Positions 43,949 through 52,237 are shown, counted from the first letter of the stretch. The stretch: DNA of 64,000 nt from Paenarthrobacter sp. GOM3 (GCF_018215265.2 NZ_CP136562.1:62001-126000); one strand, 5' to 3'. Notes: generated by a model not told the origin, from the sequence alone. Numbers and translations are program-made.

Positions 43949-44983
43949 ATGCGCATTGTGATCACTGGAGCCACCGGACACGTCGGGACGGAGGTCCTGA
44001 AGCGGCTTCAGGCGGCCCGCTCAGAGGAAGGCGCCGACCTTGAACTGGTAGGCGTGGTCCGTCGCCACCCCGACCAGGACGCCGCCCCGTACCGGAACGT
44101 CGACTGGCGCACGCTGGACATCGGCGCCAACGTGGACCAGCCGGCCTTGGAGGCTGCGTTGTCCGGGGCGGATGCCGTGGTGCACCTTGCCTGGTTGATC
44201 CAGCCGAACCACCACCGGGAAATGCTCCGGCAAACCAACGTGGCAGGAACGGCAAATGTCTTGGCTGCGGCACGGAAAGCCGGGGTTCGGCACATCGTGT
44301 GTGCTTCCTCGGTGGGTGCGTACTCTCCGGCTCCGAAGGACCAGCGAACCCAGGAGGGCTGGCCCGCAGCCGGGATCCCGAAGTCGCACTACAGCGTGGA
44401 TAAGGCCGCGCAGGAGCGGCTCCTGGACGATTTCGCGAAGGACAACCCGGACATTGTGGTGGCCCGGCTTCGTCCGGCATTGACGTTCAGCGCCGGAGCC
44501 GGGAGTGAGGTGGGGCGGTACTTCCTGGGCCGCCTCCTGCCCCGGCTGGTACCGCCTAAGCCGTGGTTCCCGTTGCTCGCCCTGCCTAAGGAGCTGGTGT
44601 TCCAGGCGGTGCACGCGTCCGACGTCGCCGACGCCTACTGGCGCGTCCTCGAGCGCAAGGCGGAGGGCGCTTTCAACATAGCCGCCGAGCCCGTCATCGA
44701 CCCCAATGCCCTGGCATGGACCTTCAACACCCGACGGCTGCTGCCATTCCCGCTTCCGGTGCTGCGCGCCGTCGTCGAGGTCAGTTGGCGGCTCCGCCTC
44801 CAGGCGACCGACGGCGGCTGGGTGGACATGGCCGCGAACGCGCCCATCATGGACACGGGACGCGCACGCAGGCTGCTGGGTTGGTCGCCTAAGCATTCAT
44901 CGCTGGAATCCCTGGCCGAAATGCTGGACGGGCTGGGGACGGGGAAGGGCCGGAAAGCATCACCGCCGCTCAAGCCCCGCTAG
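43949..44983 (+). CDS. NAD-dependent epimerase/dehydratase family protein (extended SDR)
   Basis: The 344-residue extended SDR starts MRIVITGATGHVGTEVLKRL with the GxxGxxG motif, and has the catalytic YSVDKAAQE (YxxxK) and a typical substrate-binding C-terminal half ending FNIAAEPVIDPNALAWTFN. It follows hldE by 11 bp, so it may be the last step of sugar modification, or an unrelated reductase. It does not begin with the HldD-type signature MIIVTGGAGFIGSN and is unlikely to be ADP-heptose epimerase. It converges with FUSC, with 1 bp between. Confidence 0.82.
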   Translation: MRIVITGATGHVGTEVLKRLQAARSEEGADLELVGVVRRHPDQDAAPYRNVDWRTLDIGANVDQPALEAALSGADAVVHLAWLIQPNHHREMLRQTNVAGTANVLAAARKAGVRHIVCASSVGAYSPAPKDQRTQEGWPAAGIPKSHYSVDKAAQERLLDDFAKDNPDIVVARLRPALTFSAGAGSEVGRYFLGRLLPRLVPPKPWFPLLALPKELVFQAVHASDVADAYWRVLERKAEGAFNIAAEPVIDPNALAWTFNTRRLLPFPLPVLRAVVEVSWRLRLQATDGGWVDMAANAPIMDTGRARRLLGWSPKHSSLESLAEMLDGLGTGKGRKASPPLKPR

Positions 44984-44984
44984 C

Positions 44985-46067
44985 CTACTCGGCGGACAAC
45001 ACCACGGTGAGGATCCGCCGCAGGCTCATGGCCACCGACGCCGGCGCGTTCACTGGGGACTGTCCCGCGGCGGCCTCGGCCACTGCATCGCTCAGCGCGG
45101 ATATCGAGTCCTTCGCCTCCGTCAACAGGGTGCCGAGATCATTCGATTCGCCGTCCCGCCAATGGTCAATGACCAAGGCCGTGGACTCCAACGCGTCCGA
45201 AAGGTAGCCCACCAGGGCGTCGGGGATGACCGTCCCCGCGTCCCTCTCCCAGATGGCGCTCGCAAGGACGTCGGTGATGTCCTGGACGTGGAACGTGAGC
45301 CGTTCCAACGTCCGTAAACCAGCCAGGTCGCCAGGCAATCGGGTTGCCAGGCGCCGGGATCGGGGGTTCGCCTTTGCACTCAGTTCGGCTTGGTGGACAG
45401 CAGTCCGGACGCCGGCGGCCGTCAGGGAAAGATCGTCGCTCCTGCTGGCCCACGCTTCATGGTTGGGGGGCCACGATTCCTCCATGGCCCGTGCCATGTC
45501 CTTGAGCTGCCGGGAGAGTGCGTCCTGGTGGCCGCTGATGGCGGGATCGATGTCGTCCAGGTGCAGCGGGGGAATCACCAACCAGTTCACGGCGAATCCC
45601 ACCGTCACCCCCAGGGCCATTTGGAGGACATACCCGAAGGAGAAGCCCTCTGCGTTCGAGCCGCCCAGCACCAGCACGAACAGTGCAGCCATGGGGATCC
45701 AGTCCGACCCCGATCCCAGGCGTGGAAGGCCGCCGATCAGCACTCCCAGCCCAACCACCAGCGCCACGGAGAAGGAGTTGGGTTCGGCAAAGGAAGTGAC
45801 AACGAAGGCCATGCCGATCCCGAGGACCAGCCCGGCGAGGCTCTGCAACCCGTGCTTGGCGGAGTCCGCCACAGTGGGATGCATGCTGACCAATGCGCCC
45901 AGCGGCGCGTAGTAGGGGTAGGCCGCGGCAGGACCGGGCATGTAGGGGGCAAGCCACCAGGCAAGACCTGCTGCAACCGCTGTTTTGGCGGCAAGGAGGA
46001 TCCGGTGTCTGGTGATGGTTTTCCGAAGCGCGGGAATCAGCCGCCGCCTGAAGGGCATGTGGCTCAT
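44985..46067 (-). CDS. FUSC/aromatic acid exporter family membrane protein
   Basis: The 360-residue protein has five or six N-terminal membrane segments (AKTAVAAGLAWWLAPYM, YPYYAPLGALVSMHPTVADS, FVVTSFAEPNSFSVALVVGLGVLIGGL, ...) and a soluble helical C-terminus, a layout of the FUSC/ArAE group of efflux proteins, the half with TM segments followed by a long helical domain. No substrate is known. ATG 46067 gives MSHMPFRRRLIPALRKTI. ATG 46133 is an alternative with GAAAAG just upstream. It is divergent from the envelope operon across a 22-bp inverted repeat. Confidence 0.8.
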   Translation of the reverse strand: MSHMPFRRRLIPALRKTITRHRILLAAKTAVAAGLAWWLAPYMPGPAAAYPYYAPLGALVSMHPTVADSAKHGLQSLAGLVLGIGMAFVVTSFAEPNSFSVALVVGLGVLIGGLPRLGSGSDWIPMAALFVLVLGGSNAEGFSFGYVLQMALGVTVGFAVNWLVIPPLHLDDIDPAISGHQDALSRQLKDMARAMEESWPPNHEAWASRSDDLSLTAAGVRTAVHQAELSAKANPRSRRLATRLPGDLAGLRTLERLTFHVQDITDVLASAIWERDAGTVIPDALVGYLSDALESTALVIDHWRDGESNDLGTLLTEAKDSISALSDAVAEAAAGQSPVNAPASVAMSLRRILTVVLSAE

Positions 46068-46183
46068 CGATCCAACGTTCGCAGGTATTCCTGGAAGTGT
46101 CGAGCGGGACTGTGCTTCATGTGATGCGACCATCTTTTCAAAATTGCGCGATTAGAACAGTGGCAAGCGGGTACACAACCATT

Positions 46184-46205
46184 GATAGTAACGATACTTA
46201 CTATC
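46184..46205. promoter_or_regulatory. 8+6+8 inverted repeat between the FUSC gene and the envelope operon
   Basis: GATAGTAA (46184-46191) and TTACTATC (46198-46205) are exact reverse complements around CGATAC. It is A+T-rich in an otherwise GC-rich region and lies 45 bp before the ATG at 46250 and 117 bp before the FUSC start, so a repressor or activator could control both transcripts. Confidence 0.5.
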
Positions 46206-46249
46206 CCGGCTGCTGTCCGCAGCCTGCCAACTGTGGAAAGAGAGCGACA

Positions 46250-47206
46250 ATGACTGAGAGCCAATCGCCGCAGGACGGAAGCTTCGCGGCACCAAGGAAC
46301 GGCGGCACCGCGGGTACCGAACCGTTCACCGGAAGCTACCTGGACTCGCCGGACGTAGAATTCGACACCGCAGGCACCACCACCACCAGCCCCTCGGGCA
46401 CCGGAAGTGACAGCTCCGGCAAGGTTGACGCCGCAAAGCACGAAGCCGCAGGAGTGGCCGGCGCCGTCGGTGACGCTGCCGGCGGAGTGGTCGATACCGC
46501 CAAGACCGAGGCTGGGCACGTTGCCCAGGAGGTCAAGGTGAACGCCCGGCAACTGCTCACCCAGACCAAGGGCGAGTTGTCCGACCAAGCACAGGCCCAG
46601 CAGCAGCGTGTTGCCGAAGGCCTGCGCTCCATCTCCGACGAGCTGTCCACCATGGCCAAGTCGACGAATAACGGTGGTGTCGCCACGGACCTGGTCCAGC
46701 AGGCAGCACAGCGTTCATCCTCGATCGCCCACTGGCTGGAGAGCCGGGATCCCGGTTCGCTGCTGGATGAAGTCAAGGGCTTCGCACGCCGCAAGCCGGG
46801 AACGTTCCTGTTGCTGGCAGCCGGAGCCGGTGTCCTCGCCGGTCGCCTGGGCCGTGGCATGGCAGGCGACGCCACCGAATCCGCCTCGACAAGCGGTACT
46901 GCTGCTACCGGGACGCCGCGCGCTGTGTACTACCCCACCCAGGGCGGCGCCGTGACTCCACCGGCCGTTGACCTGCCGGGACCCACCGCCACCACCGCGG
47001 GATACGGTTCAGCCACCACCACCGGATACGACGCCGGAACCACCGGATACGACGCCGGAACCACCGGCGGCTACGACGGATCCACGCTTCCCTACCCGGA
47101 GACCGACGCCGGCGGCGTCAAGGCGCAGGGCGACCCGCTGGCCGGCCCCCTTGATCCCGACGGACTCGAGCGCCCCGACGATCCCCAGTACGGAGGTCAC
47201 CGATGA
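46250..47206 (+). CDS. Hypothetical membrane-associated protein with a low-complexity C-terminus
   Basis: The 318-residue protein has a Ser/Thr/Gly-rich first 100 residues, a helical middle (VNARQLLTQTKGELSDQAQAQQQRVAEGLRSISDEL), a short hydrophobic stretch (PGTFLLLAAGAGVLAGRLGRG) like those of YtxH/DUF883 proteins, and a Gly/Thr/Tyr-rich tail with two exact 21-bp DNA repeats coding GYDAGTT (about 47026-47070). It is first in an operon with a Holin-X protein and a DUF3618 protein, overlapping the next gene by 4 bp. The three genes together probably act at the membrane. The function is unknown. Confidence 0.75.
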   Translation: MTESQSPQDGSFAAPRNGGTAGTEPFTGSYLDSPDVEFDTAGTTTTSPSGTGSDSSGKVDAAKHEAAGVAGAVGDAAGGVVDTAKTEAGHVAQEVKVNARQLLTQTKGELSDQAQAQQQRVAEGLRSISDELSTMAKSTNNGGVATDLVQQAAQRSSSIAHWLESRDPGSLLDEVKGFARRKPGTFLLLAAGAGVLAGRLGRGMAGDATESASTSGTAATGTPRAVYYPTQGGAVTPPAVDLPGPTATTAGYGSATTTGYDAGTTGYDAGTTGGYDGSTLPYPETDAGGVKAQGDPLAGPLDPDGLERPDDPQYGGHR

Positions 47207-47637
47207 GTAGTCCTGCCGACCTGCCTCCCACAACGACTGCGCACGAGAAGGCTGAAACCCTTCCCCTGGGTGAGCTGTTGAGCGACCTGACGCGCGACGT
47301 TTCCACGTTGATGCGCCAGGAAGTGGAGCTGGCCAAGGCGGAACTCAAGGAGTCCGCCACCAAGGCTGGCAAGGGCGCGGGAATGCTGGGCGGTGCAGCT
47401 TACGCCGGCCACATCACCGTGCTGTTCCTGTCCATTGCCCTCTGGTGGGCTTTGGGCCAGCTCATTGGCCTTGGATGGTCCGCCGTTGTCGTGGCGGTCA
47501 TCTGGGGAATCATCGCTGCCGTGCTGGCCTCCATGGGCCGCAAGGAACTGAAGACCATCAACGGCATGCCGCGTACGGCCGAAACCGTCAAGGAAATACC
47601 CCCCGCTTTGAAACCGAACACTGAGGAGACACGATGA
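47203..47637 (+). CDS. Holin-X/phage holin family (Phage_holin_3_6) membrane protein
   Basis: The 144-residue protein has an amphipathic N-terminal helix (LSDLTRDVSTLMRQEVELAKAELKESATKAG) and two membrane segments (AYAGHITVLFLSIALWWALGQLIG and WSAVVVAVIWGIIAAVLASMG), the layout of the actinobacterial Holin-X superfamily. Despite the name it is a chromosomal envelope protein, and there are no phage genes nearby. It is coupled to both neighbours by ATGA overlaps. Confidence 0.88.
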   Translation: MSSPADLPPTTTAHEKAETLPLGELLSDLTRDVSTLMRQEVELAKAELKESATKAGKGAGMLGGAAYAGHITVLFLSIALWWALGQLIGLGWSAVVVAVIWGIIAAVLASMGRKELKTINGMPRTAETVKEIPPALKPNTEETR

Positions 47638-48230
47638 CGCAGAACCCCGACGCCCTGCGCGCCGATATCGAAGAAACTCGCCGGCGGCTGAGCACCAACG
47701 TTGATGCCGTGGCGGACAAGGTCACCCCGTCCCACATCGTCAACCGCCGGGTGGACAGGATGAAGACGGCCGTGTTCGGTGCCCGCGACGACGTCCAGGA
47801 CCGTGCCGGTGACGTAGCCAACCGCGCCGGGGACGCTGTCTCCGGCGTAGCCAGCAACGTGTCCGGTGCCGTCTCGGATCTGGGCGACGCACCGCAGGTG
47901 TTGAAGAGCAAGGCCCAGGGCAGCCCGATCGCCGCGGGGCTCATCGCCTTCGGCGCAGGCCTCCTGGTGTCCGCCCTCTTCCCGCCGTCGGAGAAGGAAC
48001 GCGAAGCCGCCCACGCCCTCAAGGACGCGGCCCAGCCCCTCACCGACGAGCTGAGCCACGCTGCGCAGGAAGTCGCTGAGCACCTCAAGGAACCCGCCCA
48101 GGACGCGATGCAGAACGTCAAGGACTCCGCCACGGAGGCTGCGGCCAACGTCAAGGACGAAGGGCAGGCCGCAGCCGCCGATGTTCAGGACCGCGCCGGC
48201 GCAGCCAAGGACAACATCAGCAACCAGTAA
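47634..48230 (+). CDS. DUF3618 family protein
   Basis: The 198-residue protein starts with the DUF3618 signature DALRADIEETRRRLSTNVDAVADKVTPSHIVNRRVDRMK, has a single hydrophobic segment near the middle (PIAAGLIAFGAGLLVSALFPPS), and a long Ala/Lys/Glu C-terminal helix with repeats of the kind AQDAMQNVKDSATEAAANVKDEGQA, similar to LEA-like or apolipoprotein-like helices. It is last in the envelope operon and probably a peripheral membrane protein involved in stress or cell shape; this is a guess from the helix pattern. A terminator follows. Confidence 0.88.
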   Translation: MTQNPDALRADIEETRRRLSTNVDAVADKVTPSHIVNRRVDRMKTAVFGARDDVQDRAGDVANRAGDAVSGVASNVSGAVSDLGDAPQVLKSKAQGSPIAAGLIAFGAGLLVSALFPPSEKEREAAHALKDAAQPLTDELSHAAQEVAEHLKEPAQDAMQNVKDSATEAAANVKDEGQAAAADVQDRAGAAKDNISNQ

Positions 48231-48253
48231 CCTGCGAGCCCACGTACGTGAGT

Positions 48254-48297
48254 GACAGCTAACGCCCTTCTGACCGTTCTGAAGGGCGTTAGCTGTC
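48254..48297 (+). terminator. Terminator of the envelope operon, 17-bp stem
   Basis: GACAGCTAACGCCCTTC (48254-48270) pairs with its reverse complement at 48281-48297 around a 10-nt loop. It begins 24 bp after the DUF3618 stop. It also lies downstream of the convergent SatD-like gene, so it may serve both. Confidence 0.85.
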
Positions 48298-48342
48298 TCT
48301 CATTACTGCTTTAAAGCGGTGAGACTGTTTTAAACCGGCGCG

Positions 48343-48942
48343 TCAGCGCACTTCCAGGATCATTTGAAGCAGGCGTGCGGCGGCCGGGCGGGCGGCATGT
48401 TCTTCGGCCCACTGCGCACGGGCCAGTGTCTTGCTGACGGCCTGGGTTGAGATGCCAAGTTCCTGCGCCACGGTCTTCTGCTGGCCGCGCACCCCGGGCG
48501 TCAACAGGTCCAGTACGCGCCATTCCGCGGCGCTTCGGTGCTGCACGATGTGTCCGAGGAGCCGCAATACAGCCTCGGCTTCTGACGCCAGCGCCGTCAG
48601 GGGGCCGTCCACCGCCACCGGAATCCGCTCTTTGCCGTTGCGCAAACGGTCCACAGCCCGGCGGGCATAGACGAGTCCATGGCCGGAAGCATCCCGGACC
48701 AGGTTGGGCAGCGGTTCGTTGATCGGCCCCACCCCGATCCCCACATACCACTGGCTGGACCGAAGGGCGATCAACGCCGTCTCCACGGCCTGATGGCTGG
48801 ACTCGACAATGCCCTGCACTTCATCCTCCACCGAACGGTCGAAATCCAACCGCGCTGGAATGTGGCGAAGGTCCTTGAGCAACTGGGGCACAAGGTCGCC
48901 GTCGCGGCGGCTGTCGCGTTGGTTGATGGTGAGAGTGAACAT
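48343..48942 (-). CDS. SatD-like protein with C-terminal helix-turn-helix
   Basis: The 199-residue protein begins FTLTINQRDSRRDGDLVPQLLKDL, in keeping with SatD-family proteins (I-x-x-R-D-S-R), has WYVGIGVGPINEPLPNLVRDASGHGLVYARRAVDRL in the middle, and a C-terminal winged-helix stretch TVAQELGISTQAVSKTLARAQW. SatD is of uncertain function; the HTH suggests a DNA-binding regulator. It is a single gene, with the envelope operon converging on it from the left. Family assignment is moderate. Confidence 0.65.
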   Translation of the reverse strand: MFTLTINQRDSRRDGDLVPQLLKDLRHIPARLDFDRSVEDEVQGIVESSHQAVETALIALRSSQWYVGIGVGPINEPLPNLVRDASGHGLVYARRAVDRLRNGKERIPVAVDGPLTALASEAEAVLRLLGHIVQHRSAAEWRVLDLLTPGVRGQQKTVAQELGISTQAVSKTLARAQWAEEHAARPAAARLLQMILEVR

Positions 48943-49023
48943 AGTGGATCACATGCTACCGGCTGGTAGCGCCTCTGCAAGGGGAAAATCTGCCTGTTAC
49001 TTTGTCCGGAGCGACGCTTCCGG

Positions 49024-49659
49024 CTAGCCCAGCGCGGTGCGTTCGGTCAGCACGACGGCGGGCAGCGCGCCTGCCGCCGCAAGGTCGGCGCCGGGTATCC
49101 CGGCGTGGCGCAAGGAGGTGTGGACAGCTCCCACCATGGCTTCCAGGTCTTCGTTCGTGGCGAACACCCAGAAGGTTTCGCGTGCCCGGAACACCAGTGC
49201 GTTGACTCCGCCTGCTCCCAGCGACACCTTCTGCTTCGCCACCAGGCGCCGGTCTGGGTCGGTGCCGTCCATAGTGGTCACCACTTTGAGGGACGCGGGA
49301 GCGATATCAGCCCACGGGAACACCAGCAGGGTGTGTTTCTGCGAGTATCTGGCAACCATCCCGCCGTCGAACACCAGCAGCTTCCGGAAGCTGCCCAGGA
49401 AGGTCATGGACCACAGCACCAGCCCCGTGAGGATGCTGGTCAGGACAAAGAAGAGGGGATCGTTGAAGTGGCCGGCTTCCCGGGTCGAGCGGATGGGGCT
49501 GATGAACTCGGCGATGGTCCCGAACACGAACCCCACCACCAGGCAAGGGACCAGCACCTTCCAGAAGATGCGCCGGGAAGCAGCCACGTAGCGGAGCTGC
49601 CCAAGCTGGGTTTCCAGCCGCCGCTCAACCCGGCGGACCAGCCAGTTACGGCCTCGCAT
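49024..49659 (-). CDS. Hypothetical protein with two membrane segments (YcxB-like)
   Basis: The 211-residue protein has two hydrophobic segments (FWKVLVPCLVVGFVFGTIAEFI and PLFFVLTSILTGLVLWSMTFLGSF) followed by a beta-rich domain (KLLVFDGGMVARYSQKHTLLVFPWADIAPASLKVV ... NALVFRARETFWVFATNEDLEAMVGAV) like YcxB-type PH-like proteins. Its ATG at 49659 overlaps the end of the RDD gene by 14 bp. The open frame to 49824 was rejected because it runs inside the RDD gene. It is the fourth gene of the WXG100 operon. The role is unknown. Confidence 0.75.
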   Translation of the reverse strand: MRGRNWLVRRVERRLETQLGQLRYVAASRRIFWKVLVPCLVVGFVFGTIAEFISPIRSTREAGHFNDPLFFVLTSILTGLVLWSMTFLGSFRKLLVFDGGMVARYSQKHTLLVFPWADIAPASLKVVTTMDGTDPDRRLVAKQKVSLGAGGVNALVFRARETFWVFATNEDLEAMVGAVHTSLRHAGIPGADLAAAGALPAVVLTERTALG

Positions 49660-50281
49660 CCGGGCGCTGGCCGTAAAGGTTGGGGAGGTTTTCCTGCTCC
49701 GCGGCGGCGGCTTTTTGGGCAGCGGCAGCTTTGGGATCAGTAACCGGCGGCATGCCCTGGGCCAGGCCCGAACGGCGGTCCACGGCGGCGAACTTAGGGT
49801 CCCACGTGTCGCCGGATCCGCCACTGAAGGCCGCGGCGATGACCATCACCACGAAGAACGGGAAGAAGGACCAGCAAATGGCCCGCCAACCACCCAACCA
49901 GGCACCCGCCGTCGTGCCATCCTTGATCCGCACCGACCGCATGCCCGCAGCGGCGTCGCCGACGCTTCCCACGATGCCCCAGATCATGCCGTACACGAAC
50001 AGGCCAACAAACCAGAGGGCAACATACAGGGTCAGCCACAGGCCGTCGTTGTAGCCCAGGGCCGAGCCGCTGTTCATCATGGATTCGCGCACCACTGCGA
50101 GGATCACGGCCAGGACCACGTACCCGGCGAGGAAAACGATCGCGTCCAGGACCCGCCCCCAGAAGTGCGCGGTGCCAGAGGCTTTGACGAAGTACGCCCC
50201 GGTGTCGGTGTGGCGGCGGACGGCGCGGCCGTTGGCGGCGTCAACCAGTCCGGTGGCGGTGGTGGACTTCGGATTGCTCAT
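49646..50281 (-). CDS. RDD family membrane protein
   Basis: The 211-residue protein has an RDD domain with four or so hydrophobic segments: FWGRVLDAIVFLAGYVVLAVILAVV, LWLTLYVALWFVGLFVYGMIWGIVGS, GDAAAGMRSVRI and the third segment GWRAICWSFFPFFVVMVIAAAF. The conserved Arg and Asp residues are in GRVLDAI. RDD proteins may be transporters or envelope factors. It is the third gene of the WXG100 operon, with a disordered C-terminal tail (AAAAQKAAAAEQEN). Confidence 0.85.
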   Translation of the reverse strand: MSNPKSTTATGLVDAANGRAVRRHTDTGAYFVKASGTAHFWGRVLDAIVFLAGYVVLAVILAVVRESMMNSGSALGYNDGLWLTLYVALWFVGLFVYGMIWGIVGSVGDAAAGMRSVRIKDGTTAGAWLGGWRAICWSFFPFFVVMVIAAAFSGGSGDTWDPKFAAVDRRSGLAQGMPPVTDPKAAAAQKAAAAEQENLPNLYGQRPDARP

Positions 50282-50328
50282 GAGGGGCTTTCAGGCTCGA
50301 CGGCGGTGTGCAGCGCGGGTGCGGAAGG

Positions 50329-51105
50329 TCAGGCCAGTCCGGCGAGTCCGCCCAGGACGCTGGCCAAGGATGCCTGGGACGTTTCCTTGAGCTCAAGGGT
50401 GACGGTCTCGCCGGTCACCCGGGGCGTCAGGACGTGGACGCCCGAGGGGCCGGTATAGACGGTGACGGTGGGGAACTCGTCCGTGTCGGCATTGAATGCA
50501 ACGACGTTGCTGGCCGCCTGGGTGTCCGCGAGTGCTGTGGCCGCGTGTTCCTCGAACTGGGGTTCGGTGTACACGGTAGCGTCGGTGTCACGGTTGGCTG
50601 CCTTCTCCGGGTCCACGAATTCGGCCAGCCGGGGCACCAACTGGTCGCGGGTCACCACGGTGAAGCCGTGCAGGCCGCCCTCGTCCACTTCTTCGAGCAG
50701 GACGCCGTCGTCGTGGAGGTACCCGTACAACCAGCGCTTGCCGGTGGATACCGTGCGCTCAATGGAGATCACGCTGCTGCCGCTGCGCCGCAGGGTCAGG
50801 GCTCCGGTGATGTCCTCGGTTGCATGGAGGCGGGAGGGCTCCGTTTCGCCCTCGAAGACCACCGGGTACACGAGCTCCTTGGCGAGCAGGCCCCGCAAGG
50901 CGATGGCGCACATCAGTTCTTTGTTGGCATCCTGGGCCGAAAGCCAGGGTGTCGCCACCAGTTGCTCATGTTGGACGCCGTCCAGGGCCACTACTTCTTC
51001 GTCGGTCAACGTGGGCAGCGCCGTTCCTGTGGCGCTGGCTGATGCCAGTACCTTGGCTGCGGCCTCTATGTCCCGCTGGGTCCATTTCATGGTGCTGGTG
51101 GTCAT
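50329..51105 (-). CDS. Hypothetical protein, possibly EspG-like
   Basis: The 258-residue protein has no catalytic motif. It is mixed alpha/beta with an N-terminal helical stretch, then LTLRRSGSSVISIERTVSTGKRWLYGYLHDDGVLLEEVDEGGLHGFTVVTRDQLVPRL and ending with VTLELKETSQASLASVLGGL. Its size and its position right after a WXG100 protein gene, with which it overlaps by ATGA, recall EspG, the chaperone of ESX substrates, but sequence alone does not prove this. It is the second gene of the operon. Confidence 0.6.
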   Translation of the reverse strand: MTTSTMKWTQRDIEAAAKVLASASATGTALPTLTDEEVVALDGVQHEQLVATPWLSAQDANKELMCAIALRGLLAKELVYPVVFEGETEPSRLHATEDITGALTLRRSGSSVISIERTVSTGKRWLYGYLHDDGVLLEEVDEGGLHGFTVVTRDQLVPRLAEFVDPEKAANRDTDATVYTEPQFEEHAATALADTQAASNVVAFNADTDEFPTVTVYTGPSGVHVLTPRVTGETVTLELKETSQASLASVLGGLAGLA

Positions 51106-52082
51106 CCGAATATCCCTCCGACAAAGTTTCCAACTGACTTGGCGGCATTACCGACCCCGTCTGCCACCTTACTGCCTACGTCCTTGGCGAAACCGGCCAC
51201 TTCCTTGGCGCCGTCGGCAAGGTAACTGCCGGGGTTCCGCGCGAAGTTGGAGATGGAGTCCCAGTTGTCCGCCACGAGGTTGCCCAGCGCCCAGGCTCCG
51301 GCAACAATGCCTGCGCCGATGACGATGGGGGCGCCGATGGGTCCCAGCAGTGCCGCGCCACCGGCGGTCATGAGCATGATGCTGCCCACGCCGCCCACCA
51401 CGGACAGGCCGCCGGCCACCCGGTCACCCGTACCGCGCCAGCCGTCGTGCTCCGGGTTGATCATGTCGCTGATGCCGCCCACGATGTTCAGCGGGGCGGC
51501 CAACGCGCCCGCGACGCGGAGGCCCTTGGAGAACTTGCTCGCATCCTGGAACGCCTGGCTGTAAGGGATGTTGGCCTTCAGGTCAGTGAGGACATCGGTG
51601 ACCTTCTCGCCGTTGCGCAGCGCGGTCAGGGCGTCGCGGACCACGGTGCCGCCCGCGCGCCAGTTGGTGAGGACTTCGCGGGTCTTGACCCATTCCGCGT
51701 GGCCCAGCTTGCCGTACTTGTAGGCAGTCCAGAGCTGCGCTGCCAGGTCCTTGACGCCCATGCCGCTGTCGTAGACGTCCTTCAGGACTCCAACCGACGT
51801 GCCCGAGCCGTCGTTGTGGCTGGCGAATTCCTGCTGGTTGGCGTGCTTCTTCAGCTGGCTCGCATTTTCCCGCAGCATGTTCGCGGCCTTCATCAGGCTC
51901 TGCCGGTGCTGGGTGTTCCAGTCGCCCTTGAACACTGTGGCGTCCCTGCCCTGCCACGCCGTCGTGGAGTTGATGGCGTTGGACAATTGCGTGCCCTGCA
52001 GGCTGATGGCGTCGGCGGCTTTGCCCATGACGCCCGCCAGACTGCGAAGCTGCGCGATGTCTGCGCCGTAGAACCCAGCCAT
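51102..52082 (-). CDS. WXG100-domain protein with a glycine-rich hydrophobic C-terminus (putative type VII effector)
   Basis: The 326-residue protein has an N-terminal helical hairpin of about 90 residues with the W-x-G turn in STTAWQGRDATVFKGDW, the ESX/type VII signal-like core, then a middle helical region, a glycine/alanine-rich hydrophobic stretch (about 190-260, GGVGSIMLMTAGGAALLGPIGAPIVIGAGIVAGAWALG) and a C-terminus with repeated AKEVAGFAKDVGSKVADG. It has no toxin motif. ATG 52082 has AGGGGG 6 nt before it, which sets the start; the open frame to 52106 was rejected. It is first in a four-gene operon, with no EccC or EccB gene in the window. Confidence 0.85.
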   Translation of the reverse strand: MAGFYGADIAQLRSLAGVMGKAADAISLQGTQLSNAINSTTAWQGRDATVFKGDWNTQHRQSLMKAANMLRENASQLKKHANQQEFASHNDGSGTSVGVLKDVYDSGMGVKDLAAQLWTAYKYGKLGHAEWVKTREVLTNWRAGGTVVRDALTALRNGEKVTDVLTDLKANIPYSQAFQDASKFSKGLRVAGALAAPLNIVGGISDMINPEHDGWRGTGDRVAGGLSVVGGVGSIMLMTAGGAALLGPIGAPIVIGAGIVAGAWALGNLVADNWDSISNFARNPGSYLADGAKEVAGFAKDVGSKVADGVGNAAKSVGNFVGGIFG

Positions 52083-52182
52083 GTTGAACCCCCTGTGTAC
52101 ATGCATTGAAAAGTCTCGTCCCAGCCTAGGGGGACCAGCGGCATGTCGCGATGGGGAGCGCTGCCCATCATTGCTTAAAGAA

Positions 52183-52228
52183 CGACGGCGGCTGGTGGGT
52201 TCACGGGGAACCGCACCAGCCGCCGTCG
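52183..52228 (-). terminator. Terminator of ppa with 15-bp stem
   Basis: CGACGGCGGCTGGTG (52183-52197) pairs with its reverse complement at 52214-52228. Inside the loop GGTTC pairs with GAACC. It starts 10 bp downstream of the ppa stop on the minus strand. The ACGACGGCGGC core is shared with terminators at 11163 and 19407. Confidence 0.85.
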
Positions 52229-52237
52229 AGCGTTAAA

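Noticed and set aside
43949..44983. HldD (ADP-heptose 6-epimerase)
   Set aside because: The N-terminal motif and the rest of the sequence do not match HldD; it is only an extended SDR of unknown substrate.
47203..47637. Prophage remnant suggested by the holin name
   Set aside because: Holin-X proteins are normal chromosomal envelope proteins in actinobacteria and no other phage gene is nearby.
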